This document shows, in pieces, positions 24,742 through 30,317 of a stretch of DNA of 30,317 bases. The translations under genes and the position numbers were made by a program. Under the pieces are notes generated by a model. It was not told the origin of the DNA and did no database searches. It was given only the letters and a program-made list of their open reading frames with translations. How positions within the stretch are numbered: position 1 is the first letter of the stretch; each line of letters starts with the position of its first letter. Source of the stretch: a virus; the IMG/VR virus record IMGVR_UViG_3300030331_001353, positions 1 through 30,317 of that record; one strand, 5' to 3'.

Positions 24742-25095
24742 TTAGTTTCTACGATTGTAAGTTCTGACCCTGTGGCAATTTGCGCATACAACATCGCATT
24801 TTCTTATCTCATCTTTTATTGCTGACATAGAATAGGATTGGTGTACCATGTCAGCTATATTTGCAAGCTTTTCACCCTGAACATGATCGAACTCAAGAAC
24901 GACTAGGTTAGACTCACCGCAATCAACGCACTTACAAAAGGACTTGTATCTATTTACAAAGTTTTTGTTTCTCTTTCTAGTAGACTTGTTGTGTAGATGA
25001 GCCTTGTCTTTATAGTAATCCTTATTGTTTTCGTAATGCTGCTTTTGATACAACTTCTGATAGGCCTTTCTTTTTGCTGCGTGCTTGTAGGGCAT
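24742..25095 (-). CDS. HNH-type endonuclease
   Basis: This 117-aa protein (ATG 25095; a GTG lies one codon earlier) has a Lys-rich N-terminal half (PYKHAAKRKAYQKLYQKQHY) likely to bind DNA. Its C-terminal HNH/zinc-ribbon core has CVDC, then LEFDHVQGEK with the central Asp-His, then CDVVCANCHRVRTYNR. The two CxxC pairs bind a structural zinc, and the His residues bind the catalytic metal. Such small HNH proteins occur as nickases in packaging or as free-standing homing-type nucleases. It is the last gene of a six-gene operon and overlaps the previous stop (TGATG). Its own stop touches the tRNA-like element. The targeted site is unknown. Confidence 0.78.
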   Translation of the reverse strand: MPYKHAAKRKAYQKLYQKQHYENNKDYYKDKAHLHNKSTRKRNKNFVNRYKSFCKCVDCGESNLVVLEFDHVQGEKLANIADMVHQSYSMSAIKDEIRKCDVVCANCHRVRTYNRRN

Positions 25096-25385
25096 CACTT
25101 AGAAAATCGCTCAGCAAATCCTCCTGAGTAGTCCTTAGCCTCTTCTATCCCTCCGTTAGTTTCAAGATCTTTAATCATTTGCTCAAGTCGCTGTCGCTCT
25201 ATGATTAGCTCTTTGGCATCGACAGCAGTCTGCTTTATTGACTGAAGCTCTGCCTTTCTCGCAGACCCAGTTATCTCTTGATCAACTGGTTTCTTGACCT
25301 CTTCAATCATATTGTCGATTGCTATGGCCATACTGTCCATAAGTCTTTTTGACGCCTCAAGCGTCGTGAACTTCTTCCTGGACAT
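25095..25385 (-). CDS. Small helical protein, unknown
   Basis: This 96-aa protein is nearly all helix: RLMDSMAIAIDNMIEEVKKP, then ITGSARKAELQSIKQTAVDA, then a heptad-like IIERQRLEQMIKDLE and a Gly-containing end SGGFAERFSK. It has no signal or membrane segment. It overlaps the GroES-like gene by 29 nt and the HNH gene at its stop. I do not recognise the family. A small coiled-coil protein beside an HNH gene could be a terminase small-subunit analogue, but nothing in the sequence proves that. Confidence 0.6.
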   Translation of the reverse strand: MSRKKFTTLEASKRLMDSMAIAIDNMIEEVKKPVDQEITGSARKAELQSIKQTAVDAKELIIERQRLEQMIKDLETNGGIEEAKDYSGGFAERFSK

Positions 25386-25974
25386 AGTCTACAAGAGATT
25401 TAGGAACTCGGATGTACTTCTTGCCCTCCATATTAAACGGGTAGGCAATACCTTCTTTAAACGCTACTATCTCACCAATCTTAATACCAAGATCTTTACT
25501 TGCCTCTGACTCAAAGGCAAGCCTACCCTTGAAAAGTTTTTTGTCTTTCAGGTCTACCTCCTCAATAATCTCAGACCTATTTTCTTTCTCGTCGTAATAC
25601 TCTTCAAGAATAATCCAGTGACCAATCACGTTTATCTCTCCACTATCTTTCTTTTTGTATGCTATTGCTTGGTTTGCCATGCAAGAATCCTCAAACGGAT
25701 TGTACATGCATATGTAGTTTTTGTCAGTGTAATCTTCTCCAAAAAGTTTTTGACCTCCTTGGATAACTACGTGGTGATGAAAGTAAAGTGTATCACCCTC
25801 TTTGACCCCTGTGTCATATTTAGCTGGGCCGCAAACAACGGGGGCTTCATTAACCCTGTTATTAAACTCTCCCATCTCAAAGCGAGTGTCGATAAACAGT
25901 TCTTTGCCACCTACGTCGATGGTGTCGTTGATAAGCTTGTCTAGCTCAACAACAAAAATGTTAAGTGTTTTCAT
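25357..25974 (-). CDS. GroES-like co-chaperonin homologue (possible)
   Basis: This 205-aa cytosolic protein has two parts that resemble the GroES barrel. The first has APVVCGPAKYDTGVKEGDTL followed by YFHHHVVI, matching the GxVvavGxG...vkvGDxVxf pattern. The second, at the C-terminus, has GIKIGEIVAFKEGIAYPFNM and then GKKYIRVPKSLVDYV, matching GdxVlf...yxvxidGxxYlxvxxxDvl. Phage GroES-like proteins (T4 gp31 is the known case) help host GroEL fold a capsid protein, so such a job would fit a phage with a 482-aa capsid protein. The central region (CMYNPFEDSCMANQAIAYKK) may carry the mobile-loop replacement. At twice the usual GroES length it could be a fused or expanded form. The assignment is by pattern only. 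Confidence 0.5.
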   Translation of the reverse strand: MKTLNIFVVELDKLINDTIDVGGKELFIDTRFEMGEFNNRVNEAPVVCGPAKYDTGVKEGDTLYFHHHVVIQGGQKLFGEDYTDKNYICMYNPFEDSCMANQAIAYKKKDSGEINVIGHWIILEEYYDEKENRSEIIEEVDLKDKKLFKGRLAFESEASKDLGIKIGEIVAFKEGIAYPFNMEGKKYIRVPKSLVDYVQEEVHDA

Positions 25975-25983
25975 TGTATTTAA

Positions 25984-26334
25984 TTAGTACCCGCCGCCAC
26001 CGCTAGATCCACGTCTTCTACTAGAAGTGCGAGATCGTGCTGCGCGAGACGGAGCTCGACGTGGCGTGGGCGTATTTGTTCTTTGTGACATAATCTGTCG
26101 ACGAGGCTGTCTGCGACGCGGAGCTCTTCTTTCTTCTTGAAGCTCATTCATTATAGAAATGACTTTTTTTGCAGAAGCCACATTAGCTGGGGTAAGAGAA
26201 TCATGATACTCAGGAGAGTGCTCTGCACCAACCATAGCTCCCTTAGAAACATGCACATGGTACTTACCCTTGTAATTAGTTCCGTTGGGAAGATTGAACT
26301 CGCCGCCCTTTGTAAAAAGATTCTCTCTTGTCAT
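25984..26334 (-). CDS. Small protein with Arg/Ser-rich C-terminal tail
   Basis: This 116-aa protein has an N-terminal globular part (FNLPNGTNYKGKYHVHVSKG, then AMVGAEHSPEYHDSLTP). This resembles the GxYxGxYHvHxxkGpMvGaeHxxxxHdxLt pattern of small virion proteins in marine phages, and its three His residues could bind metal. From residue about 70 it is low-complexity and Arg/Ser/Pro-rich (APRRRQPRRQIMSQRT, then PRRAPSRAARSRTSSRRRGS) and ends GGGGY. The tail probably binds nucleic acid or an acidic surface and is disordered. Its ATG touches the stop of the gene before it. Confidence 0.58.
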   Translation of the reverse strand: MTRENLFTKGGEFNLPNGTNYKGKYHVHVSKGAMVGAEHSPEYHDSLTPANVASAKKVISIMNELQEERRAPRRRQPRRQIMSQRTNTPTPRRAPSRAARSRTSSRRRGSSGGGGY

Positions 26335-26573
26335 CAGAAGTTAAGGTCGTACTCAACAATACATGGCATAGAATCTATAGATTTCCACAGCCTTGTGTCA
26401 CTGTCAGTCTCAATATAGATAAGATATCTCGTCTTGCCGTAATGATGTTGAAATCTTTCGTCAGGCACAATGGCTGAGATAAATCCTTTGCCAGCCCTCA
26501 TCCCCACATAATATGCCATAGCATCTTTTGGATCGCGACCAATCACGACCTTTCTAATAAGTCCGTATTCCAT
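26334..26573 (-). CDS. Small protein, unknown
   Basis: This 79-aa protein is beta-patterned: YGLIRKVVIGRDPKDAMAYY, then VGMRAGKGFISAIVPDERF, then RYLIYIETDSDTRLWKSID. It starts just 1 nt after the gene upstream and ends overlapping the next one in the operon. No known motif, signal or membrane segment is visible. The tight spacing between neighbours supports a real gene. Confidence 0.55.
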   Translation of the reverse strand: MEYGLIRKVVIGRDPKDAMAYYVGMRAGKGFISAIVPDERFQHHYGKTRYLIYIETDSDTRLWKSIDSMPCIVEYDLNF

Positions 26574-26574
26574 T

Positions 26575-26874
26575 TTAATTCATTGATATGCCAAGATCAT
26601 TTAGCATGTCGTTAAGATCATCGCTATCGTCTGGGCCATATGATTCTCTAATAAATTCTAGTATGTCTTCAAGCGTATCTGAATTTGGTATGTTGTAGCC
26701 ATAGATGGCTTTAAGGTGGTCCTCACCATCTTCTTCTATTACCACACCACACAGGCTAAGTGATATGATAGAGTCTTCATAACCATACTCTTTGACAGTG
26801 CTTTCTATTTTCATCTGCAGTTTCTGAATTTCTAAGAGGAATGATGTAAGGTTATCTTTGTCTTCAAAATTCAT
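26575..26874 (-). CDS. Small acidic protein, unknown
   Basis: This 99-aa acidic protein is the first gene of the accessory operon. It has an N-terminal helix (NLTSFLLEIQKLQMKIESTV), a strand pair around ISLSLCGVVIEEDGEDHLKA, and an Asp/Glu-rich C-terminus (SYGPDDSDDLNDMLNDLGIS). It could be an inhibitor or DNA mimic judging by charge, but that is only a guess. Its start codon lies 4 bp from the start of a divergent plus-strand gene, so its promoter must lie inside that gene. A TACCTTTG at 26943-26936 on the minus strand is a candidate. Confidence 0.55.
   Translation of the reverse strand: MNFEDKDNLTSFLLEIQKLQMKIESTVKEYGYEDSIISLSLCGVVIEEDGEDHLKAIYGYNIPNSDTLEDILEFIRESYGPDDSDDLNDMLNDLGISMN
26853..26860 (+). 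promoter_or_regulatory. Bacteroidota -7 element inside the divergent gene
   Basis: Plus strand TATCTTTG, preceded by T as in the 29981 and 21727 copies, lies inside the first codons of the minus-strand acidic gene. The plus-strand ATG is at 26879, giving a leader of about 13 nt if transcription starts 5-7 nt past the element. Confidence 0.6.
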
Positions 26875-26878
26875 TTCA

Positions 26879-27310
26879 ATGCCAAAAAGTTCTGTTTCAC
26901 GAAAGAAGATGTTTCGAGAGTTCTCGAAGCTAAATCAAAGGTACATAAAAACAAACTACCTAAAGTACCTCAGGGCTACGTTCAGCAGCTTTTGCACTAA
27001 GAAAGATATCTTTGAAAAAGAACTGCACTTTATGCTGTGGGCATACGACCTAGAATTCTTTACAATCAAACACGCATCAAAGGATTACGGAGCCACAGAA
27101 AAAAAAATTGGGGATAGATACATATACCCGCTTATGAAAGAAGGGTATATATACAAGCACTTTGATAAGCTGACCCCAAGTAAAACAAGAGAAGATCACC
27201 TGTTTAGAAGTGAAACAAAATTTAATTACAGGGTAAGATATGCGCTTACGCAAAAGGCCCGCTTGTTAGTGCAGGCCTTTTACAGGGAGTTAGAGACAAA
27301 TCGTTTATGA
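26879..27310 (+). CDS. Basic protein, possible winged-helix transcription regulator
   Basis: From ATG 26879 this encodes 143 aa (a TTG-started extension to 26858 is rejected as it reads through the promoter). The protein is basic with N-terminal helices (SRKKMFREFSKLNQRYIKTN). A helix-turn-helix-like stretch reads ELHFMLWAYDLEFFTIKHAS, then GATEKKIGDRYIYPLMKEGY and IYKHFDKLTPS. That last stretch looks like the recognition helix and wing of a MarR/winged-helix domain. It then ends in a helix, YALTQKARLLVQAFYRELE. It is one of the few plus-strand genes and diverges from the accessory operon with 4 bp between start codons, an arrangement common for regulators. The stop overlaps the end of the convergent lectin-like gene. 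The regulator role is inference. Confidence 0.55.
   Translation: MPKSSVSRKKMFREFSKLNQRYIKTNYLKYLRATFSSFCTKKDIFEKELHFMLWAYDLEFFTIKHASKDYGATEKKIGDRYIYPLMKEGYIYKHFDKLTPSKTREDHLFRSETKFNYRVRYALTQKARLLVQAFYRELETNRL
26936..26943 (-). promoter_or_regulatory. Candidate -7 element for accessory operon
   Basis: Minus strand TACCTTTG fits TAnnTTTG and lies inside the plus-strand gene, 61 nt upstream of the minus-strand ATG at 26874. The leader would be longer than at other promoters here, so it may be a chance match. Confidence 0.35.
27252..27281. terminator. Possible bidirectional hairpin in convergent gene ends
   Basis: AAAAGGCC and GGCCTTTT flank a 14-nt loop near the 3' end of the plus-strand gene. 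The A and T runs on both sides would allow termination in either direction. It lies inside the coding sequence and the loop is long, so confidence is low. Confidence 0.3.
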
Positions 27311-28150
27311 ACCTATTATGGCTATGCTGTCAATAGCCAGGTCTTGCTGAAAATTATTGCTAGAAGCTTCGTGACTCGTAAACATACCAAAGTGTATGTA
27401 CACACTACTTTGACCAGCTGCGTTACTTAAATCAACAGTTGCTTTTATCCAGTCGTCATCCTGGAGGTCCTGAACCTCACCACTATCTCCAATTCTAACG
27501 ACATTTCGAGAGGTTCCACCTTGATCAGTATATGCTATTGTTGCCCCACCTGCTGTGTCGCTTGTAAATCCCAATCCTGTACCAGCTTGATGAGCACTGC
27601 TGGCAGACGTTGCGTTTGTAGTAGCGGCAACTCCAACCCCTCTGTTGTTTCCAAAATGAAGTCCATGAGCGTGGAACCAAAAAGTCATTGTGATATTAGT
27701 GAAGCTACTAAAGTCAAGTTCATTAGTTCTAATGACGTGTCTTCTAACGTCATTGCTAGCCTGACCAGACCCACTAGCTTCATAGTAAAGATATCTGTCG
27801 CTGTTGTCATTTGTTGTTGATCGAGCGCCACTAGTTATTGTGGTAGCCAATGAATCAGGACCTCCAGCGTGAGCACCATTTGGACCAGTGCTGCCACTCG
27901 CAGTGCCTTCGGTATTAATAAACCACCCAGCCGAACTTGAATCAGGCACGACATCCATAGCATCATTTACTGTGCTACCATACAGAGTGAAGTCACCATT
28001 TGCACTAACGGCCCATCCAGTAGGCAAAGACGATCTGCTTCTGCCAGTGCCCGTCCCACTATTTAAATCATAAGAAGCAATTAAAGTTGGGTTGATGACG
28101 ATGGGCTGAAAAAAATCACTTTTACCTGAAGATAATCCTAGTCCTAACAT
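27305..28150 (-). CDS. Lectin-like jelly-roll virion or surface protein
   Basis: From ATG 28150 this is 281 aa. The upstream TTG extension (to 28168) overlaps the peptidase stop and is rejected. It has no signal peptide, so it is probably a virion component. It is Gly/Ser/Thr/Asn-rich and beta-patterned, with RYLYYEASGSGQASNDVRRH, then ELDFSSFTNITMTFWFHAHG, then DDWIKATVDLSNAAGQSSVY and IHFGMFTSHEASS. The arrangement, ending in the strand DLAIDSIAIIG, resembles a MAM- or LamG-type jelly roll, which binds glycans or partner proteins. It follows the M15 peptidase gene by 1 nt, so it may be an adhesin beside the lysis gene. It is distinct from the other lectin-like protein at 8002-9309. Confidence 0.6.
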   Translation of the reverse strand: MLGLGLSSGKSDFFQPIVINPTLIASYDLNSGTGTGRSRSSLPTGWAVSANGDFTLYGSTVNDAMDVVPDSSSAGWFINTEGTASGSTGPNGAHAGGPDSLATTITSGARSTTNDNSDRYLYYEASGSGQASNDVRRHVIRTNELDFSSFTNITMTFWFHAHGLHFGNNRGVGVAATTNATSASSAHQAGTGLGFTSDTAGGATIAYTDQGGTSRNVVRIGDSGEVQDLQDDDWIKATVDLSNAAGQSSVYIHFGMFTSHEASSNNFQQDLAIDSIAIIGS

Positions 28151-28151
28151 A

Positions 28152-28631
28152 TTATAGTTGTTTTCCAAATATCACTTCGTAGTACGTTTTCCCCTTATCA
28201 TCACGACAAGCTTTGAGACACCTCTTACGATTAAACCCGTCGTGAACGTAAGAAACGTGAACCCAATCAGGATTATCTGTATCACCAAATTCCCAAATGA
28301 GTTGATCAAACTCAAGGTTCTCTCGTATCCAGTTGAAGATCTGACTGTTTGTACACCTCTTGAATACATCAGCGTCAAGATCGAGTGCTCTTCCTTCCAC
28401 ATGTTGACTGCGCCTCGAACCGCCGATAGCAGCATTGAGGTCACTCGAACGATAGCCGCTTGACACGTATATAGGACACTTGAAAGCGTCCCTAAGAGGT
28501 TGAAATATATTCTCTGCAGTCTTACGTAAATTCTCTGTAGTCCACTCATCAGGTGTGTTGTCTATTCCAAGTCTTCTGGCTGTGATGCTTTTTGTCACTT
28601 CTGAAAGAGAAAGATTCTTGCAAAGCTTCAT
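28152..28631 (-). CDS. M15-family peptidoglycan peptidase (endolysin type)
   Basis: This 159-aa protein has the complete zinc-site layout of peptidase M15: SGYRSSDLNAAIGGSRRSQH with H77, then GRALDLD with D84, and DWVHVSY with H125. D122 or E114 may act as the general base. Members cut D-Ala-D-Ala or L-Ala-D-Glu bonds in cell-wall peptides, and phage examples are lysins or virion-associated lysozymes. No signal peptide or membrane helix is seen, so release would need a holin, and none is recognisable in this window. It overlaps the upstream gene (ATGA type) within the operon driven from 29981. Confidence 0.85.
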   Translation of the reverse strand: MKLCKNLSLSEVTKSITARRLGIDNTPDEWTTENLRKTAENIFQPLRDAFKCPIYVSSGYRSSDLNAAIGGSRRSQHVEGRALDLDADVFKRCTNSQIFNWIRENLEFDQLIWEFGDTDNPDWVHVSYVHDGFNRKRCLKACRDDKGKTYYEVIFGKQL

Positions 28632-29278
28632 CTATTGAATATTGTTTTAGCACCAGGCTGTTGCGACCTTCTGATAAGATCTTGCATAGCGGCGCTAGTA
28701 GCTTCGCCTTGAGCCCTTGCTTCTGCAATGCTAGGAGTTCTAGGCATGCTGGCTTCTGCTCTAGCTGCGGCAGTAGCTCTTCTCAATCCAGCTTCTGAAA
28801 CATCAATCACCCCATCGTCAATAAGGTTTTTCATAGCAGTGGCTGCTTGATTCTTTCCAGCAGCTCTAAGTGCCTCTGGGGTAACACCACTTCTTGCAAG
28901 TCTAGTAAAACCTAAAACTTCTTCTGCGTCATCAAACGGGAAGTCTGGCATGTTTGAACCCTGATAATTCTTCAAGGCTTCGTCATAGTCATCAAACTTT
29001 TTCAGAAAAGCAGACGACGCTTCGTCAAGCTGACCCATTGCAGCTTTTGCGCCTGAGCCTCTGAGTGCCCTAACGCCAGACATCACCAAACCTGGAGCCT
29101 CTTTCATAAGAAGCAAGGCGTCCATCAAGAGGTCAGGCCTCATCTGTACAGGACCTTCCTCGAATCCATAAAGCTGCTGAGAAGCGCTTAAGTTGGATGG
29201 TGCAAGAGCAGGATCGGCTACTGCTTCAGGACCCATAGGTCCCCCTTCCTGATACTTCTTTTTTTTCTTGGGCCTCAT
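28628..29278 (-). CDS. Ala-rich helical protein, unknown
   Basis: This 216-aa protein begins MRPKKKKKYQEGGPMGPEAV, a basic Gly/Pro-containing start seen in small internal proteins of phages. The rest is helical and Ala/Leu-rich: LLMDALLLMKEAPGLVMSG, then ASSAFLKKFDDYDEALKNYQ, then LRRATAAARAEASMPRTPS. It has no clear membrane segment. It overlaps the M15 gene by ATGA. An internal virion or ejected protein is possible on composition and place, but I do not recognise a family. Confidence 0.55.
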   Translation of the reverse strand: MRPKKKKKYQEGGPMGPEAVADPALAPSNLSASQQLYGFEEGPVQMRPDLLMDALLLMKEAPGLVMSGVRALRGSGAKAAMGQLDEASSAFLKKFDDYDEALKNYQGSNMPDFPFDDAEEVLGFTRLARSGVTPEALRAAGKNQAATAMKNLIDDGVIDVSEAGLRRATAAARAEASMPRTPSIAEARAQGEATSAAMQDLIRRSQQPGAKTIFNR

Positions 29279-29283
29279 GAGCT

Positions 29284-29517
29284 TTACTTTGCTTTGTCAA
29301 CAGCCTCGTGAGCTGCAGACTTACCCATCTTCTTTACAAGTGCATTGAAAAGGGCTCCTGCTTGTGCCGTGCGGCCTTCAGCTTTGATCATGGCTCCCAT
29401 GTCAGCATACATCTTGCCACCCATAGAGTACATAGGCTTTTTCATCATGCCGCCACCAGGCATCATGGGCTTTTTCATGTGCCCCCCACCAGGCATTTTT
29501 TGTTTTGTTGCTTTCAT
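29284..29517 (-). CDS. Met/Gly/Lys-rich small protein
   Basis: This 77-aa protein has about 15 Met. The N-terminal 40 residues repeat a unit near MPGGGxMKKPM (MPGGGHMKKPM, then MPGGGMMKKPM). The rest is a helix (AGALFNALVKKMGKSAAHEA). The start has no signal peptide and the segment is too charged for a membrane anchor. It sits in the operon running from 29976 with 3-6 nt gaps to its neighbours, which supports translation. The function is unknown; Met-rich repeats can bind copper or form disordered surfaces. Confidence 0.52.
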   Translation of the reverse strand: MKATKQKMPGGGHMKKPMMPGGGMMKKPMYSMGGKMYADMGAMIKAEGRTAQAGALFNALVKKMGKSAAHEAVDKAK

Positions 29518-29520
29518 AAC

Positions 29521-29976
29521 TTATGATTGTGCTACTAGAACTTCAAGTGTTGCGCCATCTGCCGCAGAGCAGATAGCTTTTATTACGTCAATTTGACTGG
29601 CAGAAAAGCCTCCACCAATAGATGCGCTAACAGACTCGGCGTCGATAGAATCAAAGAACATGATGTAGCTCTCTCCTGCGCTAAGTCTAATAATGAACTC
29701 CTTATTGTCTACTGTAGATTGAACTCTTAAGTCAACAGTGTTTGCTGTGTTGGAGTCCGTTCTGGTAAAACGAGCGTATTTAAGGGTTTCATCCTCTACG
29801 CTACCGCCATTAGATCTATCTGCCTGAAAGTCAAGAACAGTATCCTCTGTGCTGTCAATCACGTATACTCTGTTGTAAACGTTGTTGATCCCTGTGATGT
29901 CAGTCACATTAGATGTGCCCTGTTGCTTGCCGTTTATGACAAGGTCTTCCTTAATGGTCAGTGTAAGTGTTGCCAT
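29521..29976 (-). CDS. Small beta virion protein
   Basis: This 151-aa protein is beta-patterned: ATLTLTIKEDLVINGKQQGT, then RVYVIDSTEDTVLDFQADRS, then TVDLRVQSTVDNKEFIIRLS and AGESYIMFFDSID. The central DLRVQSTxxxxEFIIRLsaGESYimFfD stretch is typical of small phage head or fibre proteins, and its size and topology resemble those at 13190 and 12786. It starts 4 nt after a TATCTTTG promoter and heads an operon of five genes through the lectin-like protein. Confidence 0.58.
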   Translation of the reverse strand: MATLTLTIKEDLVINGKQQGTSNVTDITGINNVYNRVYVIDSTEDTVLDFQADRSNGGSVEDETLKYARFTRTDSNTANTVDLRVQSTVDNKEFIIRLSAGESYIMFFDSIDAESVSASIGGGFSASQIDVIKAICSAADGATLEVLVAQS

Positions 29977-29980
29977 GGGT

Positions 29981-29988
29981 CAAAGATA
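29981..29988 (-). promoter_or_regulatory. Bacteroidota -7 promoter element, small-virion/lysis operon
   Basis: Minus strand TATCTTTG is followed by ACCC and ATG at 29976, the 4-nt spacing also seen at 7113, 14781 and 21738. The mRNA is predicted to be leaderless. No strong -33 element is seen. Confidence 0.7.
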
Positions 29989-29989
29989 A

Positions 29990-30317
29990 TCATTTCTGAT
30001 TGTAATACTTTTCATAGATTTCTTTAGGCAACCTATTGGGATCAGCTTTTATGACGCCAGGAACTACGAGCCCATAATCCCTTGTCTCTTTAGGAAAAAA
30101 GTAACCATCGTAAATAGCACCAGGAGTACCCTTAGGTGCTCGGAAATTTATAAAGACTCTGGGATCGTCATTGTAAATGTCTGCTCCTGCGGCTTTAGCA
30201 AACTCCAACTGCCTAAGGAGTTTGTTCCCCCCAAAGTTATAAGCCATGTATATTCTTGATCGTCTGTTCAATGGGCTAATAGGCTTTGGTGGATTTTTGA
30301 TAAAATCCTTTTCCGCT
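29990..30317 (-). CDS. Unknown protein, 5' end outside window
   Basis: The frame is open from the right edge to a stop at 29990. An internal ATG lies at 30247 (MAYNFGG), but the residues above it (EKDFIKNPPKPISPLNRRSR) look coding, so I take the gene as truncated by the window. It has a C-terminal part of mixed composition (YNDDPRVFINFRAPKGTPGA, then YFFPKETRDYGLVVPGVIK). No known motif is visible. Confidence 0.5.
   Translation of the reverse strand, partial: AEKDFIKNPPKPISPLNRRSRIYMAYNFGGNKLLRQLEFAKAAGADIYNDDPRVFINFRAPKGTPGAIYDGYFFPKETRDYGLVVPGVIKADPNRLPKEIYEKYYNQK

Noticed and set aside
25095-25385. Terminase small subunit
   Set aside because: The helical composition and HNH neighbour are suggestive, but TerL lies almost 4 kb away on a different transcript and no DNA-binding motif is visible.
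1-30317. Integrase, CRISPR array, insertion sequence or replication origin
   Set aside because: No recombinase or transposase motif, repeat-spacer array or iteron cluster was seen in any frame.

Overview
This window is almost certainly part of a tailed double-stranded DNA phage (or a prophage) that infects a member of the Bacteroidota, probably marine or aquatic. The phage assignment rests on an ordered packaging and virion block: large terminase, portal, fibre and small virion proteins, scaffold, major capsid protein, ring-type connector proteins and a giant tail protein. The host assignment rests on three things seen in the sequence: repeated Bacteroidota-type -7 promoter elements (TAnnTTTG), start codons preceded by A/T-rich leaders without Shine-Dalgarno sequences, and two genes whose products carry type IX secretion (T9SS) sorting domains, a Bacteroidota-specific export route. 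Gene order and protein sizes (TerL about 710 aa, portal about 810 aa, capsid about 480 aa, two ring-like proteins followed by a very large tail protein, no tape measure or sheath seen) resemble crAss-like and related podovirus-type Bacteroidota phages. That lineage placement is inference.

Layout. (1) 21704 down to 1, minus strand: tRNA-Arg, a 43-aa basic protein and TerL; then portal, a small beta protein, a collagen-like fibre and a small coiled-coil protein; then four lysine-rich small proteins; then two paralogous small beta proteins, a third small virion protein, scaffold and major capsid protein; a hairpin, a small beta protein and a terminator; a lectin-like fibre and an AT-hook protein, ending in a textbook terminator; then two ring-type connectors and a giant protein of at least 1,804 aa that leaves the window. 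(2) 21750-24664, plus strand: a two-gene cargo operon encoding a secreted M43-type metalloprotease with a T9SS type A sorting tail and a secreted cysteine-rich protein with a T9SS type B sorting domain. It sits between the tRNA-Arg gene and a degenerate tRNA-like element. (3) 26874-24742, minus strand: an accessory operon with a GroES-like protein, an HNH nuclease and several unknowns. It diverges from a plus-strand basic protein, perhaps a winged-helix regulator, with only 4 bp between the two start codons. (4) 29976-27305, minus strand: small virion-like proteins, an M15 endolysin-type peptidase and a lectin-like protein. A truncated gene occupies the right edge.

The promoters are the most coherent new pattern. 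At least four genes begin exactly 4 nt after a TAnnTTTG element, which predicts leaderless mRNAs. Between the packaging operon and the cargo operon, two such elements form a perfect 19-bp palindrome that would fire outward in both directions. The window therefore looks like a phage that builds its virion from the minus strand while expressing a host-exported protease cassette from a shared bidirectional promoter. There is no stretch over 300 bases without a gene.
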